Positions 1 to 8,402 of a DNA stretch of 64,000 bases are shown here, in pieces. The notes beneath the pieces are model-generated. The model had not been told where the DNA came from. It made no database searches and was given only the letters and a program-made list of their open reading frames with translations. The first letter of the stretch is position 1. Every line of letters begins with the position of its first letter. Origin of the DNA: Blautia caecimuris (GTDB lineage Bacteria > Bacillota > Clostridia > Lachnospirales > Lachnospiraceae); NCBI RefSeq assembly GCF_024622975.1, contig NZ_JANJZT010000015.1:32881-96880 (forward strand), written 5' to 3'. The position numbers and the translations under genes were made by a program.

Positions 1-131
1 TAATATCTGAAATGATCCACCGGCTGCCTCTCCAGTCCGATTTCATCCATCAGCTCATTTGCCACCGCCGCCATGGATTCCAGGGTATCAGCCAGAGTTC
101 CGTCAAGGTCAAAGATACATGCTTTTATCAT
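1..131 (-). CDS. HAD-family phosphatase, phosphoglycolate phosphatase-like (partial, N-terminus only)
   Basis: Only the first 43 codons are in the window. They begin MIKACIFDLDGTLADTLESM, which holds HAD motif I (DxDGT) with the nucleophile Asp at residue 8 and the acid/base Asp at residue 10. The ATG at 131 overlaps the maf stop in an ATGA, so the gene is translationally coupled to maf. Substrate cannot be told from the N-terminus; the Gph/PgmB branch is the usual guess for DLDGTLADT starts. The cap domain and motifs II-IV lie outside the window. Confidence 0.85.
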   Translation of the reverse strand, partial: MIKACIFDLDGTLADTLESMAAVANELMDEIGLERQPVDHFRY

Positions 132-721
132 TCCTGCCACCTCAGTTCTATACCTGATTTTTTTGCTTCATAAAACAGTCGTCCCACAGGCAGGCCGACT
201 ACGTTTGAATACTCTCCTGAAATACTTTTCACATAAATACCGAATAGTCCCTGGATTCCGTAGCTTCCCGCCTTGTCCATAGGTTCTTTGGTTTTTACAT
301 AGTCCCGGATTTCCTTTTCAGATACCGGATAAAAGGTCACGTCTGTCTTTTCTGTAAAAGAAGTTTTCTGCCATTTACCACAAATATTTTCCAGAATGGT
401 AACTCCTGTATAAACCTGATGAGTATTTCCCTGGAGCATTTTCAGTGTCTGTACTGCATCCTCTTCATCTTTGGGCTTACCCAGTATTTTTCCTTCAAAA
501 ACCACCACTGTATCTGCGCCCAGGATCACGGTTCCGTTTTCCGCCTCCGGAAAGACCGCCGAAAAAGCTTTCTGAGAGGACAGCTCTTTTACTGCCTCTT
601 CCGGATCTGTTCCTGTAATATGTTCTTCTCCGTTTCCGGGACAGACTTTAAAACTCACTCCTGCTGCAGCCAGAAGCTCCCTGCGTCTTGGCGATGCAGA
701 AGCCAGAATTATTTTTCTCAT
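128..721 (-). CDS. maf: Maf-like nucleotide pyrophosphatase
   Basis: A 197-residue protein beginning MRKIILASASPRRRELLAAA, the Maf/HAM1-type N-terminal signature in which the SxSPRR loop binds the nucleotide phosphates. Internal GADTVV and the later KAGSYGIQG block are also typical of Maf. Family members hydrolyse dTTP/UTP or modified nucleotides to the monophosphate and are linked to septum control. I chose the ATG at 721 rather than the longer open frame because AAGGAA lies just upstream and the family always starts at this motif. The stop overlaps the next gene (HAD phosphatase) by four bases. Length is normal for the family. Confidence 0.92.
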   Translation of the reverse strand: MRKIILASASPRRRELLAAAGVSFKVCPGNGEEHITGTDPEEAVKELSSQKAFSAVFPEAENGTVILGADTVVVFEGKILGKPKDEEDAVQTLKMLQGNTHQVYTGVTILENICGKWQKTSFTEKTDVTFYPVSEKEIRDYVKTKEPMDKAGSYGIQGLFGIYVKSISGEYSNVVGLPVGRLFYEAKKSGIELRWQE

Positions 722-760
722 AATCTGTTCATTCCTTTTTATTCTTCTTTTCTGTATTAC

Positions 761-789
761 AGTATAACCTTTTGCAAAAATTGTCGCAA
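761..789 (-). promoter_or_regulatory. Sigma-A-type promoter for maf
   Basis: On the minus strand TTGCGA (789-784) and TATACT (766-761) are separated by 17 bases and lie about 40 bases ahead of the maf start. No regulatory site was recognised around it. Confidence 0.65.
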
Positions 790-916
790 CCGGAAAAATC
801 AACAAATAAATCTGCTCTTCCACCAGACTTTCCTTTTCTTTGCAAACCGGGTAAGGTTCCAGAAATTCCTTTTTCATTTTCCTTCATAAATTTTTTAAAA
901 AATTTAAAATAAAATA

Positions 917-948
917 TTGACAATCAATTCCTCTTCTGTTAATATAAT
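917..948 (+). promoter_or_regulatory. Candidate promoter of the tRNA-Thr gene
   Basis: TTGACA at 917-922 and TATAAT at 943-948 are perfect hexamers but 20 bases apart. TAATAT at 940-945 would give the usual 17-base spacing. It lies about 40 bases ahead of the tRNA. Confidence 0.6.
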
Positions 949-986
949 CAACTGTGAGCGGTACAACGCTGTTACAATTTCAAAAT

Positions 987-1058
987 GCTGATGTGGCTCA
1001 GAGGTAGAGCACTTCCTTGGTAAGGAAGGGGTCACGGGTTCAATTCCCGTCATCAGCT
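987..1058 (+). tRNA. tRNA-Thr (anticodon GGT)
   Basis: A 72-base cloverleaf can be folded by eye. The acceptor stem GCTGATG pairs with CATCAGC, the D stem is GCTC/GAGC, and the anticodon stem CTTCC/GGAAG carries loop TTGGTAA (anticodon GGT at 1019-1021). The T stem ACGGG/CCCGT carries loop TTCAATT. Discriminator T at 1058; the CCA end is not encoded. It stands alone, with its own promoter and terminator. Confidence 0.95.
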
Positions 1059-1121
1059 CGTCTAATATGTTGATTTTAAAGGGTTTTTGAGTCCTTGTAA
1101 AATCAATGGGAATCAAAAAGG

Positions 1122-1151
1122 TAATCAGACATGTGTCTGGTTATTTTTTTT
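1122..1151 (+). terminator. Rho-independent terminator after tRNA-Thr
   Basis: TAATCAGACA pairs with TGTCTGGTTA around a two-base centre, followed by eight T residues. Confidence 0.85.
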
Positions 1152-1306
1152 ACAAAAATCCCCCTTCTTCCCCTCTTGTCATTTGATCACTGATTCTTAA
1201 TCCCCCGATGCTTTTAAGTTTTTCCGAAGGTTTTCTCATAAAAACTTTTAAATTCCCGAATTTTATGATATGATAAATAATCAAGAACATTTCAGGAGGG
1301 AACGAG

Positions 1307-2974
1307 ATGGAGAACGAAACCATTTCCAAAAATTTTATCGAAAATATTATTGATAAAGATTTAGCCGAAGGCGTATATGATACCGTACACACACGATTTC
1401 CACCGGAACCTAACGGCTATCTTCATATCGGCCATGCCAAATCTATTCTTTTAAATTACGGACTTGCCCAGGAATACAACGGCAAGTTCAACATGCGTTT
1501 TGACGATACCAACCCTACCAAAGAAAAAACAGAGTTTGTGGAATCCATTAAAGAAGATATCCACTGGCTGGGCGCAGACTGGGAGGACCGTCTTTTCTTT
1601 GCATCTGACTATTTTGACCAGATGTATGAGGCAGCTGTAAAGCTGATCAAAAAAGGCAAGGCTTTTGTCTGCGATCTCACTGCTGATGAAATCCGCCAGT
1701 ATCGCGGAACTCTTACAGAGCCCGGTAAAGAGAGCCCTTACCGTAACCGTTCTGTAGAAGAAAACCTTCAGCTTTTTGAAGAAATGAAAGAAGGAAAATA
1801 CGCAGACGGAGAAAAAGTGCTCCGCGCCAAAATCGACATGGCGTCTCCAAACATGAATATGAGAGATCCGGTTATCTACCGTGTGGCTCACATGACTCAT
1901 CACAATACAGGAGATAAATGGTGTATTTACCCCATGTATGACTTTGCTCATCCTATTGAGGATGCTATTGAGGGAATCACTCATTCTATCTGTACTCTGG
2001 AATTTGAGGACCACAGACCGCTTTATGACTGGGTGGTAAAGGAGCTGGAATATCCTCATCCTCCCAAGCAGATCGAATTTGCAAAGCTTTACCTTACCAA
2101 TGTTGTCACCGGCAAGCGTTACATCAAAAAGCTTGTAGAAGAAGGCATTGTAGACGGCTGGGATGATCCGCGCCTGGTATCCATTGCAGCTCTGAGACGC
2201 CGCGGTTTTACACCGGAATCCATCAAAATGTTTGTGGACCTCTGCGGTGTTTCCAAGGCCAACAGCTCTGTAGACTATGCAATGCTGGAATACTGTATCC
2301 GCGAAGATCTGAAGCTGAAACGTCCGCGTATGATGGCTGTCCTTGACCCGATCAAGCTGGTGATCGACAACTATCCGGAAGGTGAGATCGAGTATCTGGA
2401 CGCTCCTAATAATATGGAAAACGAGTCTTTAGGCTCCCGTAAAATTCCTTTTGGAAAAGAGCTTTACATTGAGCGCGATGACTTTATGATCGACCCGCCG
2501 AAAAAATATAAAAGACTGTTCCTTGGCACCGAAGTACGTCTCATGAACGCATATTTTGTTACCTGTACAGGCTTTGAAGCTGATGACGACGGAACTGTCA
2601 GAGTGATTCACTGTACCTATGATCCGGCTACCAAAGGCGGAAACGCACCGGACGGCCGCAAGGTAAAAGGTACCATCCACTGGGTAGAGGCTTCTCAGGC
2701 AGGACAGGCTACCGTCCGCCTCTACGAGAACATTGTAGATGAAGAAAAGGGTGTTTATAATAAAGAAGACGGTTCTCTGAACCTGAACCCCAATTCTCTG
2801 ACTACTGTTACTGCTTATGTGGAACCTGAGCTCATGAAGGCAAAAGGCTATGACAGCTTCCAGTTTGTGAGAAACGGCTTCTTCTGTGCAGACATTCACG
2901 ATTCCAAAGAGGGACAGCCTGTATTTAACCGTATTGTATCCCTGAAAAGCTCCTTTAAGCTTCCAAAAGCTTAA
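1307..2974 (+). CDS. glnS: Glutaminyl-tRNA synthetase
   Basis: A 555-residue class I synthetase that charges tRNA-Gln. The catalytic Rossmann fold starts with [16 protein letters not shown] near residue 30, holding the HIGH motif, followed by FDDTNP. The C-terminal half (from about residue 340) is the two-barrel anticodon-binding domain, with the [11 protein letters not shown] stretch. It has the GlnRS-type EPNG rather than the GluRS-type SPTG signature. The KMSKS-like loop is degenerate: [12 protein letters not shown], with Gly where MSKR or TSKR would be expected. There is no C-terminal YqeY domain, which many clostridial GlnRS proteins carry. Start: AGGAGGG at 1294-1300, six bases ahead of the ATG. 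It is followed by a strong terminator, so it is monocistronic. Confidence 0.95.
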   Translation: MENETISKNFIENIIDKDLAEGVYDTVHTRFPPEPNGYLHIGHAKSILLNYGLAQEYNGKFNMRFDDTNPTKEKTEFVESIKEDIHWLGADWEDRLFFASDYFDQMYEAAVKLIKKGKAFVCDLTADEIRQYRGTLTEPGKESPYRNRSVEENLQLFEEMKEGKYADGEKVLRAKIDMASPNMNMRDPVIYRVAHMTHHNTGDKWCIYPMYDFAHPIEDAIEGITHSICTLEFEDHRPLYDWVVKELEYPHPPKQIEFAKLYLTNVVTGKRYIKKLVEEGIVDGWDDPRLVSIAALRRRGFTPESIKMFVDLCGVSKANSSVDYAMLEYCIREDLKLKRPRMMAVLDPIKLVIDNYPEGEIEYLDAPNNMENESLGSRKIPFGKELYIERDDFMIDPPKKYKRLFLGTEVRLMNAYFVTCTGFEADDDGTVRVIHCTYDPATKGGNAPDGRKVKGTIHWVEASQAGQATVRLYENIVDEEKGVYNKEDGSLNLNPNSLTTVTAYVEPELMKAKGYDSFQFVRNGFFCADIHDSKEGQPVFNRIVSLKSSFKLPKA

Positions 2975-2990
2975 TAGCTAAAAACAGCAA

Positions 2991-3043
2991 AATACCCGCC
3001 AGGACTCTGATGATCTCTTTCATCTGTCCGGCGGGTATTTTTT
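2991..3043. terminator. Bidirectional terminator between glnS and the zinc-ribbon operon
   Basis: AATACCCGCC (2991-3000) pairs with GGCGGGTATT (3030-3039), with T runs on the outer side in both directions. The 29-base loop can form a smaller GGAC/GTCC hairpin. It serves convergent glnS and the minus-strand operon. Confidence 0.85.
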
Positions 3044-3106
3044 CATGCAGTTTATAGATTTGTGTATCCTGTACTAATCTGTACTAATGCGAGACTTTTA
3101 GAAAAA

Positions 3107-4207
3107 TCAGCAGTTCTCCTTCCACTTCTGAACTCCGGCATCTCCGAATTTCTGGATATCCATGATCATGGTTCCCACTTCATCCATTGCTTTTTCCGCA
3201 TCTCTGCCCGGAAGAACTTCCAGCCCCCTGTCAACAAAATAATGAAACATTGATGACAGCGCAGTACCTGTTCCGTCTTCTTTGATAGGACTTGCAAATC
3301 CGCTTTTTGTCATGATCTTAAAGCTGAAGTTTGGCCGTATACAGGCTAATATATAATGTATGACAAACAGGAGCATAACCAGTACCATGACTATGGAACC
3401 AAGGCCGTCCCTTGCCATATAAGCGGCTCCCGGCAGGGTAAACGCAAGCGCGATGGCTTTTGCATAATAATGTTTTCTCAGAAGAAGCAAAAAGCTTCCT
3501 GATATCAGAAGTCCGAGAACCAGCTCCAGCGAGGGTGAGCTGTCTGCAATAAAAAGGCCGAAATAATAAAATATTGCTACGATCACAAGGTTCAGAAGCA
3601 TTGCAACAAAGCTGAGGCGGCTTCCGTTTCTGATCTCCATTCCCACTACATCATCCAGAGTAAATTCTATGGATTTCTGAGCGCGTCCTGACCAGTTCCT
3701 TCCGCTGAGCCGAAACAGTACACGTTTATTTGTTACCTGCAGCCTGCCCTCCTGCCACATTCCCTTTAAAAGAGAACGCGTTGTACACAGATCATATTGT
3801 CTTACGGGAATTTCCTGACCGCATGGCTGAATGAGATCCGGCACAATTTTCATTCCCCGTTCATAGCAGTCCCCTACCTGGGCAATCCTGTCCTCTTTCG
3901 AAAATCCAAGCAGCTTGCGCACGGGTACCAGATTACTGATTCGTCCCGGACGGTCGGTAGGGGTCATGAAATTATAAATTTTATCCAGAGCATTTCCCAG
4001 GCTGCGTGAAGTTGTGTTTAAAAAAGAAATAATTCCCTCTGAGGACTGCTTTTCTCTTCTGTATGAGTTGTCCCACTGAGACTGTCGAAAGGCGTCTTCC
4101 TGCTCCGGCTGTCTCTGCTCTGCGCCGGAAGCAGCTCCTTCCTTTTTACAGTCGCACACCTCTCCTTCCTTTAAAGGTCTTCCGCATTGTGAACAAAATT
4201 TTGCCAT
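3107..4207 (-). CDS. Zinc-ribbon membrane protein of unknown function
   Basis: A 366-residue protein. It starts MAKFCSQCGRPLKEGEVCDC, a short zinc ribbon with a CxxC pair followed by CxC. A Gln/Glu-rich linker follows, then a soluble region (about 80-200) with a PH-like flavour (LFRLSGRN...FTLDDVVGMEIRNG). A cluster of three or four hydrophobic helices lies at about 205-300 (VAMLLNLVIVAIFYYFGLFI, LVLGLLISGSFLLLL). The tail carries a charged segment. AGGAGGAG precedes the ATG. It is last in the operon 6654-3107, ten bases behind its neighbour. No enzyme motif seen; the PH/GRAM resemblance is an impression only. Confidence 0.75.
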   Translation of the reverse strand: MAKFCSQCGRPLKEGEVCDCKKEGAASGAEQRQPEQEDAFRQSQWDNSYRREKQSSEGIISFLNTTSRSLGNALDKIYNFMTPTDRPGRISNLVPVRKLLGFSKEDRIAQVGDCYERGMKIVPDLIQPCGQEIPVRQYDLCTTRSLLKGMWQEGRLQVTNKRVLFRLSGRNWSGRAQKSIEFTLDDVVGMEIRNGSRLSFVAMLLNLVIVAIFYYFGLFIADSSPSLELVLGLLISGSFLLLLRKHYYAKAIALAFTLPGAAYMARDGLGSIVMVLVMLLFVIHYILACIRPNFSFKIMTKSGFASPIKEDGTGTALSSMFHYFVDRGLEVLPGRDAEKAMDEVGTMIMDIQKFGDAGVQKWKENC

Positions 4208-4217
4208 TTTTCTCCTC

Positions 4218-5513
4218 CTAGTAAATACTGTAAAGATCAGCAGAGCAAATTTTCCACTGCCCGTCTTCCATGATAAAGGTCATATAAGAATCTGAACTGC
4301 CGGATTCTGACCTGTCTTCTGCAGTTGTCTGCTGGTCATAGGAAAGCGAAGTTCCTGTGTATGTATAATCATAATTATAGCTTACATGCAGATTCACATA
4401 AGAACCGCCATACTCATCACTGTACTCATCTGTGACCTCACTGTAATAATTACTGAAGTTCATACCTGTAAACTGCACGGACTCATAGCCATTGGTATAT
4501 GCAAAGTCCTCTTCCAGCTTCCTGTAAAGAGCATCTGCATTTTCCCGGGCTATGGCAGCCGTCTCCTTATTGCCGTTGTTTACAGCCCAGTAATCCAGAT
4601 ATTTTTCAGAGGGGCCTGACTGGTTCAGAACTTCCCCGTAAACATCTCCCATAAACTTCCTGACTGTTTCCTGCATCTGTTCTACTGTTTTTTTGCTGAT
4701 GGAAAGCTTTGGTACCTCATAATAGCTTTCGTCCGTTGAAATATAGCAGGGAAATTCTTCCTGTTCCCTGCTGTCAGCAGAGGCTGTGATCACGTGATCT
4801 CCCGCAAAAACTGTTTCTGCATAAACATCATATCCGCTTTCTTCCAGCTCAGGCTGTTCCTCCGGTGTGAGAGCTGTGCCATCCATCTCCACTTTATAGC
4901 CAACGGGCGCCTTTATCGTGTAATTGGACACGATCAGTCCTTCAGGTATCACACACCATTTGGAAAAGAAAAGCATTTTTTTCTCTTTCTGCCTGCTCAG
5001 AGTCAGCTCCATACTTCTTACAGAGGAGTCTCCTTTCACGGAATACTCTGCTGTATATTCTTTCAGAAATCTGGAATCTGACCCGCCATACCCGTCCTGT
5101 TCCTCCAGCTTCAGATTTGTCACCTCCACTGGTTCCCTTTCATGGGTAACAGCCAGAAACTGTTCTTTTCCAAGGAGCTTTCCCTGAGGCAGCTCCAGAT
5201 TTTCGTAGACACTCTTCCAGTCTCCCTGCAGAACAGCTTCCACATAATTTTCTGCAGTTTTCTTTGGACCAAAAAAACTGCCGCCGGCCCAGATCACGCC
5301 TGTCAGAACAAGGGCCACAGCACCTGCAATCCCTATATTCCGTTTTGTTTTTTTGCTTAAAGGCGGAAGCTGTTCCAGTTTTTCCCGAATATCTGTTTCC
5401 GGTCCCCGAAACCGCTGTTCTGCCTGCTGTCGGCTTTTCGTGCGGTCAATGGGTTTGTCAAAAATATCCGGTCCGGTTATATTTTCTTTCTGTCCATAAT
5501 GATGATCCTCCAT
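4218..5513 (-). CDS. Membrane-anchored extracellular protein with NTF2-like (TcaA-like) region
   Basis: A 431-residue protein. A cytoplasmic tail of about 60 residues is followed by one transmembrane helix (NIGIAGAVALVLTGVIWAG), then an extracellular part. This begins KKTAENYVEAVLQGDWKSVY, reminiscent of TcaA/DUF4878 NTF2-like folds, and continues with a second domain rich in Tyr and Ser. I chose ATG 5513 over an earlier in-frame ATG because AAGGAGG sits ahead of it and the upstream gene ends at 5533. It is sandwiched between two zinc-ribbon genes. In TcaA-type proteins a zinc ribbon is fused to such domains, so here the same parts appear as neighbours. Function unknown. Confidence 0.75.
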   Translation of the reverse strand: MEDHHYGQKENITGPDIFDKPIDRTKSRQQAEQRFRGPETDIREKLEQLPPLSKKTKRNIGIAGAVALVLTGVIWAGGSFFGPKKTAENYVEAVLQGDWKSVYENLELPQGKLLGKEQFLAVTHEREPVEVTNLKLEEQDGYGGSDSRFLKEYTAEYSVKGDSSVRSMELTLSRQKEKKMLFFSKWCVIPEGLIVSNYTIKAPVGYKVEMDGTALTPEEQPELEESGYDVYAETVFAGDHVITASADSREQEEFPCYISTDESYYEVPKLSISKKTVEQMQETVRKFMGDVYGEVLNQSGPSEKYLDYWAVNNGNKETAAIARENADALYRKLEEDFAYTNGYESVQFTGMNFSNYYSEVTDEYSDEYGGSYVNLHVSYNYDYTYTGTSLSYDQQTTAEDRSESGSSDSYMTFIMEDGQWKICSADLYSIY

Positions 5514-5532
5514 TTCCTTTTCCTCCTTCCGT

Positions 5533-6654
5533 TTATTTTCCGTAAACCATAATTTCCGTAATACAGGTATCCTCGGCAGTTCCCGCATATACATCATTGA
5601 TTTCCAACAGAACCGTGTCAGCTGTAACAGGCGGGTCAGCTTTTACCCACTCTACTTTTTTATCGCCATCAAAGGTTACCTGTCCGGAGCTGTCTCCTGC
5701 CATAAAGGTTACTGTTTTTGGCTTCGAGCTTCCGGCATAATGCTGATCGTCCGTCCAGTTGCCCAGCTTAAAGCCCAGATACTGGATCTGGTACGTATCA
5801 TCCAGTCCAAAGCTTACACTTTCTCCCTTTCCGGAGCCTTCTGTTCCCTCCTGCCAGAACGTATTGTCTTTTTTGTCAAACAGCAGCATGGGACTGTGAT
5901 CTGTGTCAGGCCGGGCAAAAGTCGAGGTTGCGTTTGCGGTGATCACCCCCGCCTCCCTCAGAGAAGTAAGATCCGGTTCCACTGCTTCTAATAGAAAAGC
6001 TCCTCCCGAACCACTATTCTGTTCAGAAATATTTTCAGGTGCCTCTTCTTTTAATTTCACACTGACTCCGGATTCCGTTATATCTTCATCTTCTGTCAAT
6101 TCACTTATGTCTGAGTCTGATGTATTTTCTTCTGTATTTTCTCCATTTGTTGAAGTACCTGTCTCTGATGCCGACAGCTCTTCTTCGTCTGTTATCGTAT
6201 TCTCTCCGTCTATTGGTATGTCTGTATCTGAGCCCGATGAAAGAGCCACCGAGACATCGTCTTTATTTTTTATATTTTCTTGTTTTCCTGTTTCTTCATT
6301 TGATTGCGCATTCTTTTTATCTGAGCCTTCATTTTTTATCTCCGCTACTGCTTCTCCTATTTTCACAATGGGCTCTGCAGGATCCGGCTCAGAGGAATTC
6401 AGGATTTTCCATGACAGGATTCCTGCTGCAGCTACAAAGACCACTCCAAAAAGTCCTGCTGCAAGCCACCTCAGCTTCTTATTTCCCGTTTTCGCTTCTT
6501 CCGGTTCCCACAAGGGTTCATTTATTCCTGATTCTTCCGGTTCATAACTGTACGGAGCTTCAGGCAGCTCTTCATTATCCCTGAGCTTAACACCACACTC
6601 AGGGCAGTATACAGCATTGTCTTCTATTTCTGACCCACATTTTTTACAGTACAT
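5533..6654 (-). CDS. Zinc-ribbon, single-pass protein with C-terminal NADase-type/discoidin-like glycan-binding domain (paralogue 1)
   Basis: A 373-residue protein with four parts. Residues 1-25 are a double CxxC zinc ribbon (MYCKKCGSEI...YCPECG). A transmembrane helix lies near residue 65-85 (WLAAGLFGVVFVAAAGIL). A Glu/Ser/Thr-rich linker follows at about 95-225. The C-terminal beta-rich domain (230-373) contains ANATSTFARP, MLLFDKKDNTFWQEG and FKLGNWTDD and resembles the glycan-binding domain next to streptococcal NADase. The head of the neighbouring Tad operon encodes a protein of the same length and order of parts. First gene of a three-gene operon; GGGAGGG precedes the start. Likely a surface protein whose linker crosses the wall. 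Confidence 0.82.
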   Translation of the reverse strand: MYCKKCGSEIEDNAVYCPECGVKLRDNEELPEAPYSYEPEESGINEPLWEPEEAKTGNKKLRWLAAGLFGVVFVAAAGILSWKILNSSEPDPAEPIVKIGEAVAEIKNEGSDKKNAQSNEETGKQENIKNKDDVSVALSSGSDTDIPIDGENTITDEEELSASETGTSTNGENTEENTSDSDISELTEDEDITESGVSVKLKEEAPENISEQNSGSGGAFLLEAVEPDLTSLREAGVITANATSTFARPDTDHSPMLLFDKKDNTFWQEGTEGSGKGESVSFGLDDTYQIQYLGFKLGNWTDDQHYAGSSKPKTVTFMAGDSSGQVTFDGDKKVEWVKADPPVTADTVLLEINDVYAGTAEDTCITEIMVYGK

Positions 6655-6788
6655 TTTCTCCCTCCCATCAAAATTTTCTGTTTCAGGTCATCATCTTCTT
6701 TTTTTGATATATATTGTCTTCTATTCATTAAATTCACCTGATTTTTTGCAAAATTCCTGTTCTTATTATTGTATACAACAAACTATAC

Positions 6789-6815
6789 CTACAATATGTG
6801 ACACCTTTTGTGGTC
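6789..6815 (-). promoter_or_regulatory. 27-bp box shared with the Tad operon head (copy 1)
   Basis: Matches the box at 26717-26743 at 21 of 27 positions without gaps. The invariant parts on the plus strand are CTACAATATGTG, CA and TTGTGG. Read toward the zinc-ribbon gene it is CCACA-N8-CACATATTGTAG, and the final TTGTAG could act as a -35 with TACAAT 15 bases on. It lies 135 bases from the start of the 6654 gene and 43 bases from the promoter of the divergent XRE gene. Confidence 0.55.
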
Positions 6816-6857
6816 GTTTTTTTTAATAGCATAGGGCATTAAATATTCCCAAAATAT

Positions 6858-6886
6858 TTGAAACTCCCGACAGCCTTCTATATAAT
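6858..6886 (+). promoter_or_regulatory. Promoter of the tandem XRE regulator genes
   Basis: TTGAAA at 6858-6863 and TATAAT at 6881-6886 with a 17-base spacer, 34 bases ahead of the ATG at 6921. Confidence 0.8.
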
Positions 6887-6920
6887 AGTGATGCAATTAA
6901 TATAAGTGAGGTTTTACAAC

Positions 6921-8402
6921 ATGTCGGATTTTTCAGATCTTTTAAGTAAATATATACAGGAAAAAAACATCCAGGTAGCTTCCATGGTAAAATACTGTGG
7001 AATTGACCGCTCTGCCATGTACAAAATCATCAAAGGAAAGCATCATCCTCCCACTGTACAGATCAGAGATAAAATGGCCCGCTTCATGCATCTGACACCG
7101 GAAGAAAACCGGCTTTTCAACCGTGCATATGAAATCTCCCAGATAGGAAAGGATACTTATTTTCGAAGAAAAGAGGCTGAAAAGTTCATTTTAAACTTTC
7201 CCTCGGCTCTGAAAGTCCCGGTTTCTGCAAATACTTTCAGCACAGGCTCTGCACCGGAAAAACCCATTTCTCTTCCGGACAGCCCATGTATTTCTTTTTC
7301 ACGCCATGAGCTGTTTCATTATTATGTACAGAATATCCTGGAAGCAGAAATGCAGACTGAAAATGGAAAAATAGGCCTTTTACTTCAGCCTGACTGCGAA
7401 TTTCTTTTCAGTTACCTTACCAATCTGAATTTTTTCAGCTCCGGTCTTTCCATTGAACATATTCTGTGTATGGATTATACAGAAAAAACAGACACTTACT
7501 GCAATATAAGAAACTTATCTGCCATACTTCCTCTTTTCATGAACGGGATCAATTATCAGGTATCTTTCTTTTACAACGATGTACATTCTCACTATCGCAG
7601 TCTGAATGTTTTTCCATCTATGATCCTTACCAGTAAATATGCGATCACCTGTACCTCTGATTACAAAAACGGCATTCTCTATCAGGATCCGGCTGCCGTA
7701 TCCATGCTGTGGGAGCTTTTTTCATCTTATAAAGAAAAATGCAGGCCGCTTTTTCAGATTCCTCATTCCATTGAAGAAGAGGGAAACATGGTCACTGCCA
7801 CAACTCTCAGTAACTCCAGACTTTACTACATGGAACCTGAGCCCTGTCTGATCCCATTTCTGGAAAAAGACTGGATGGCGCATTTTGTTCCGGAAGGCTT
7901 TCCAGGAAGAGACAATATTATCGCCTATATGCAGGCCTACGTAAAAAACGCAGGTCAGGTAATACGAAAATCTGAATTTCATTTTTATTTTTGCAGAGAT
8001 GAGCTTGACAAATTTGCAGAAACCGGAATTCTGGCTGAACTTCCACAGGAGCTGTCCCATACTTGCACGCTCCCTGTAGAGGAACGCATCACTGTTCTGG
8101 AAAATCTGCTGAAGCAAAAATCCAGGGCTCATTACCGCTTTTTGAAACCGCCCTTTGAACAGATTGCCAAACGGCTTCATCTTTGCGCAGGCGAAAATAA
8201 TATGTACCTGATGTTTTTTGATATTATGTCCCACCGTTCCTATCTGTGGATCCAGGAAGCAGAAATCATTCATACGCTTTATGATTATCTTGGAAGCCTG
8301 GATTCCGAAACATTGTACAGCGAAGAGGAAACGCTGGAATATTTCCGCCGGACAATCGAACATTTAAAACAATCCATCAAGGAGGCTTCACATTGTGACT
8401 GA
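6921..8402 (+). CDS. XRE-family helix-turn-helix regulator with large unknown C-terminal region (copy 1)
   Basis: A 493-residue protein. Residues 1-65 form a Cro/C1-type HTH (MVKYCGIDRSAMYKIIKGKH, PPTVQIRDKMARFMHLTPEE). The remaining 420 residues match no domain I know and have no membrane segments. The ATG at 6921 was preferred to GTG 6906 because MSDFSDLLSKYIQEKN then aligns with the start of the next gene and GTGAGG lies about ten bases ahead. It is divergent from the zinc-ribbon operon, with the 27-bp box between them, and its coding end overlaps the next gene by eight bases. It is a plausible regulator of one or both operons carrying that box. The large C-terminus may be a ligand or protein sensor; this is inference. 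Confidence 0.85.
   Translation: MSDFSDLLSKYIQEKNIQVASMVKYCGIDRSAMYKIIKGKHHPPTVQIRDKMARFMHLTPEENRLFNRAYEISQIGKDTYFRRKEAEKFILNFPSALKVPVSANTFSTGSAPEKPISLPDSPCISFSRHELFHYYVQNILEAEMQTENGKIGLLLQPDCEFLFSYLTNLNFFSSGLSIEHILCMDYTEKTDTYCNIRNLSAILPLFMNGINYQVSFFYNDVHSHYRSLNVFPSMILTSKYAITCTSDYKNGILYQDPAAVSMLWELFSSYKEKCRPLFQIPHSIEEEGNMVTATTLSNSRLYYMEPEPCLIPFLEKDWMAHFVPEGFPGRDNIIAYMQAYVKNAGQVIRKSEFHFYFCRDELDKFAETGILAELPQELSHTCTLPVEERITVLENLLKQKSRAHYRFLKPPFEQIAKRLHLCAGENNMYLMFFDIMSHRSYLWIQEAEIIHTLYDYLGSLDSETLYSEEETLEYFRRTIEHLKQSIKEASHCD

Noticed and set aside
5903..6547. Ser-rich plus-strand frame of 214 codons
   Set aside because: Mirror of the Glu-rich linker of the zinc-ribbon protein; composition follows from reversing GAA/GAG codons.
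6906..6920. GTG 6906 as start of the first XRE gene
   Set aside because: The ATG at 6921 aligns with the start of the paralogue, and the GTG is part of the likely ribosome site.
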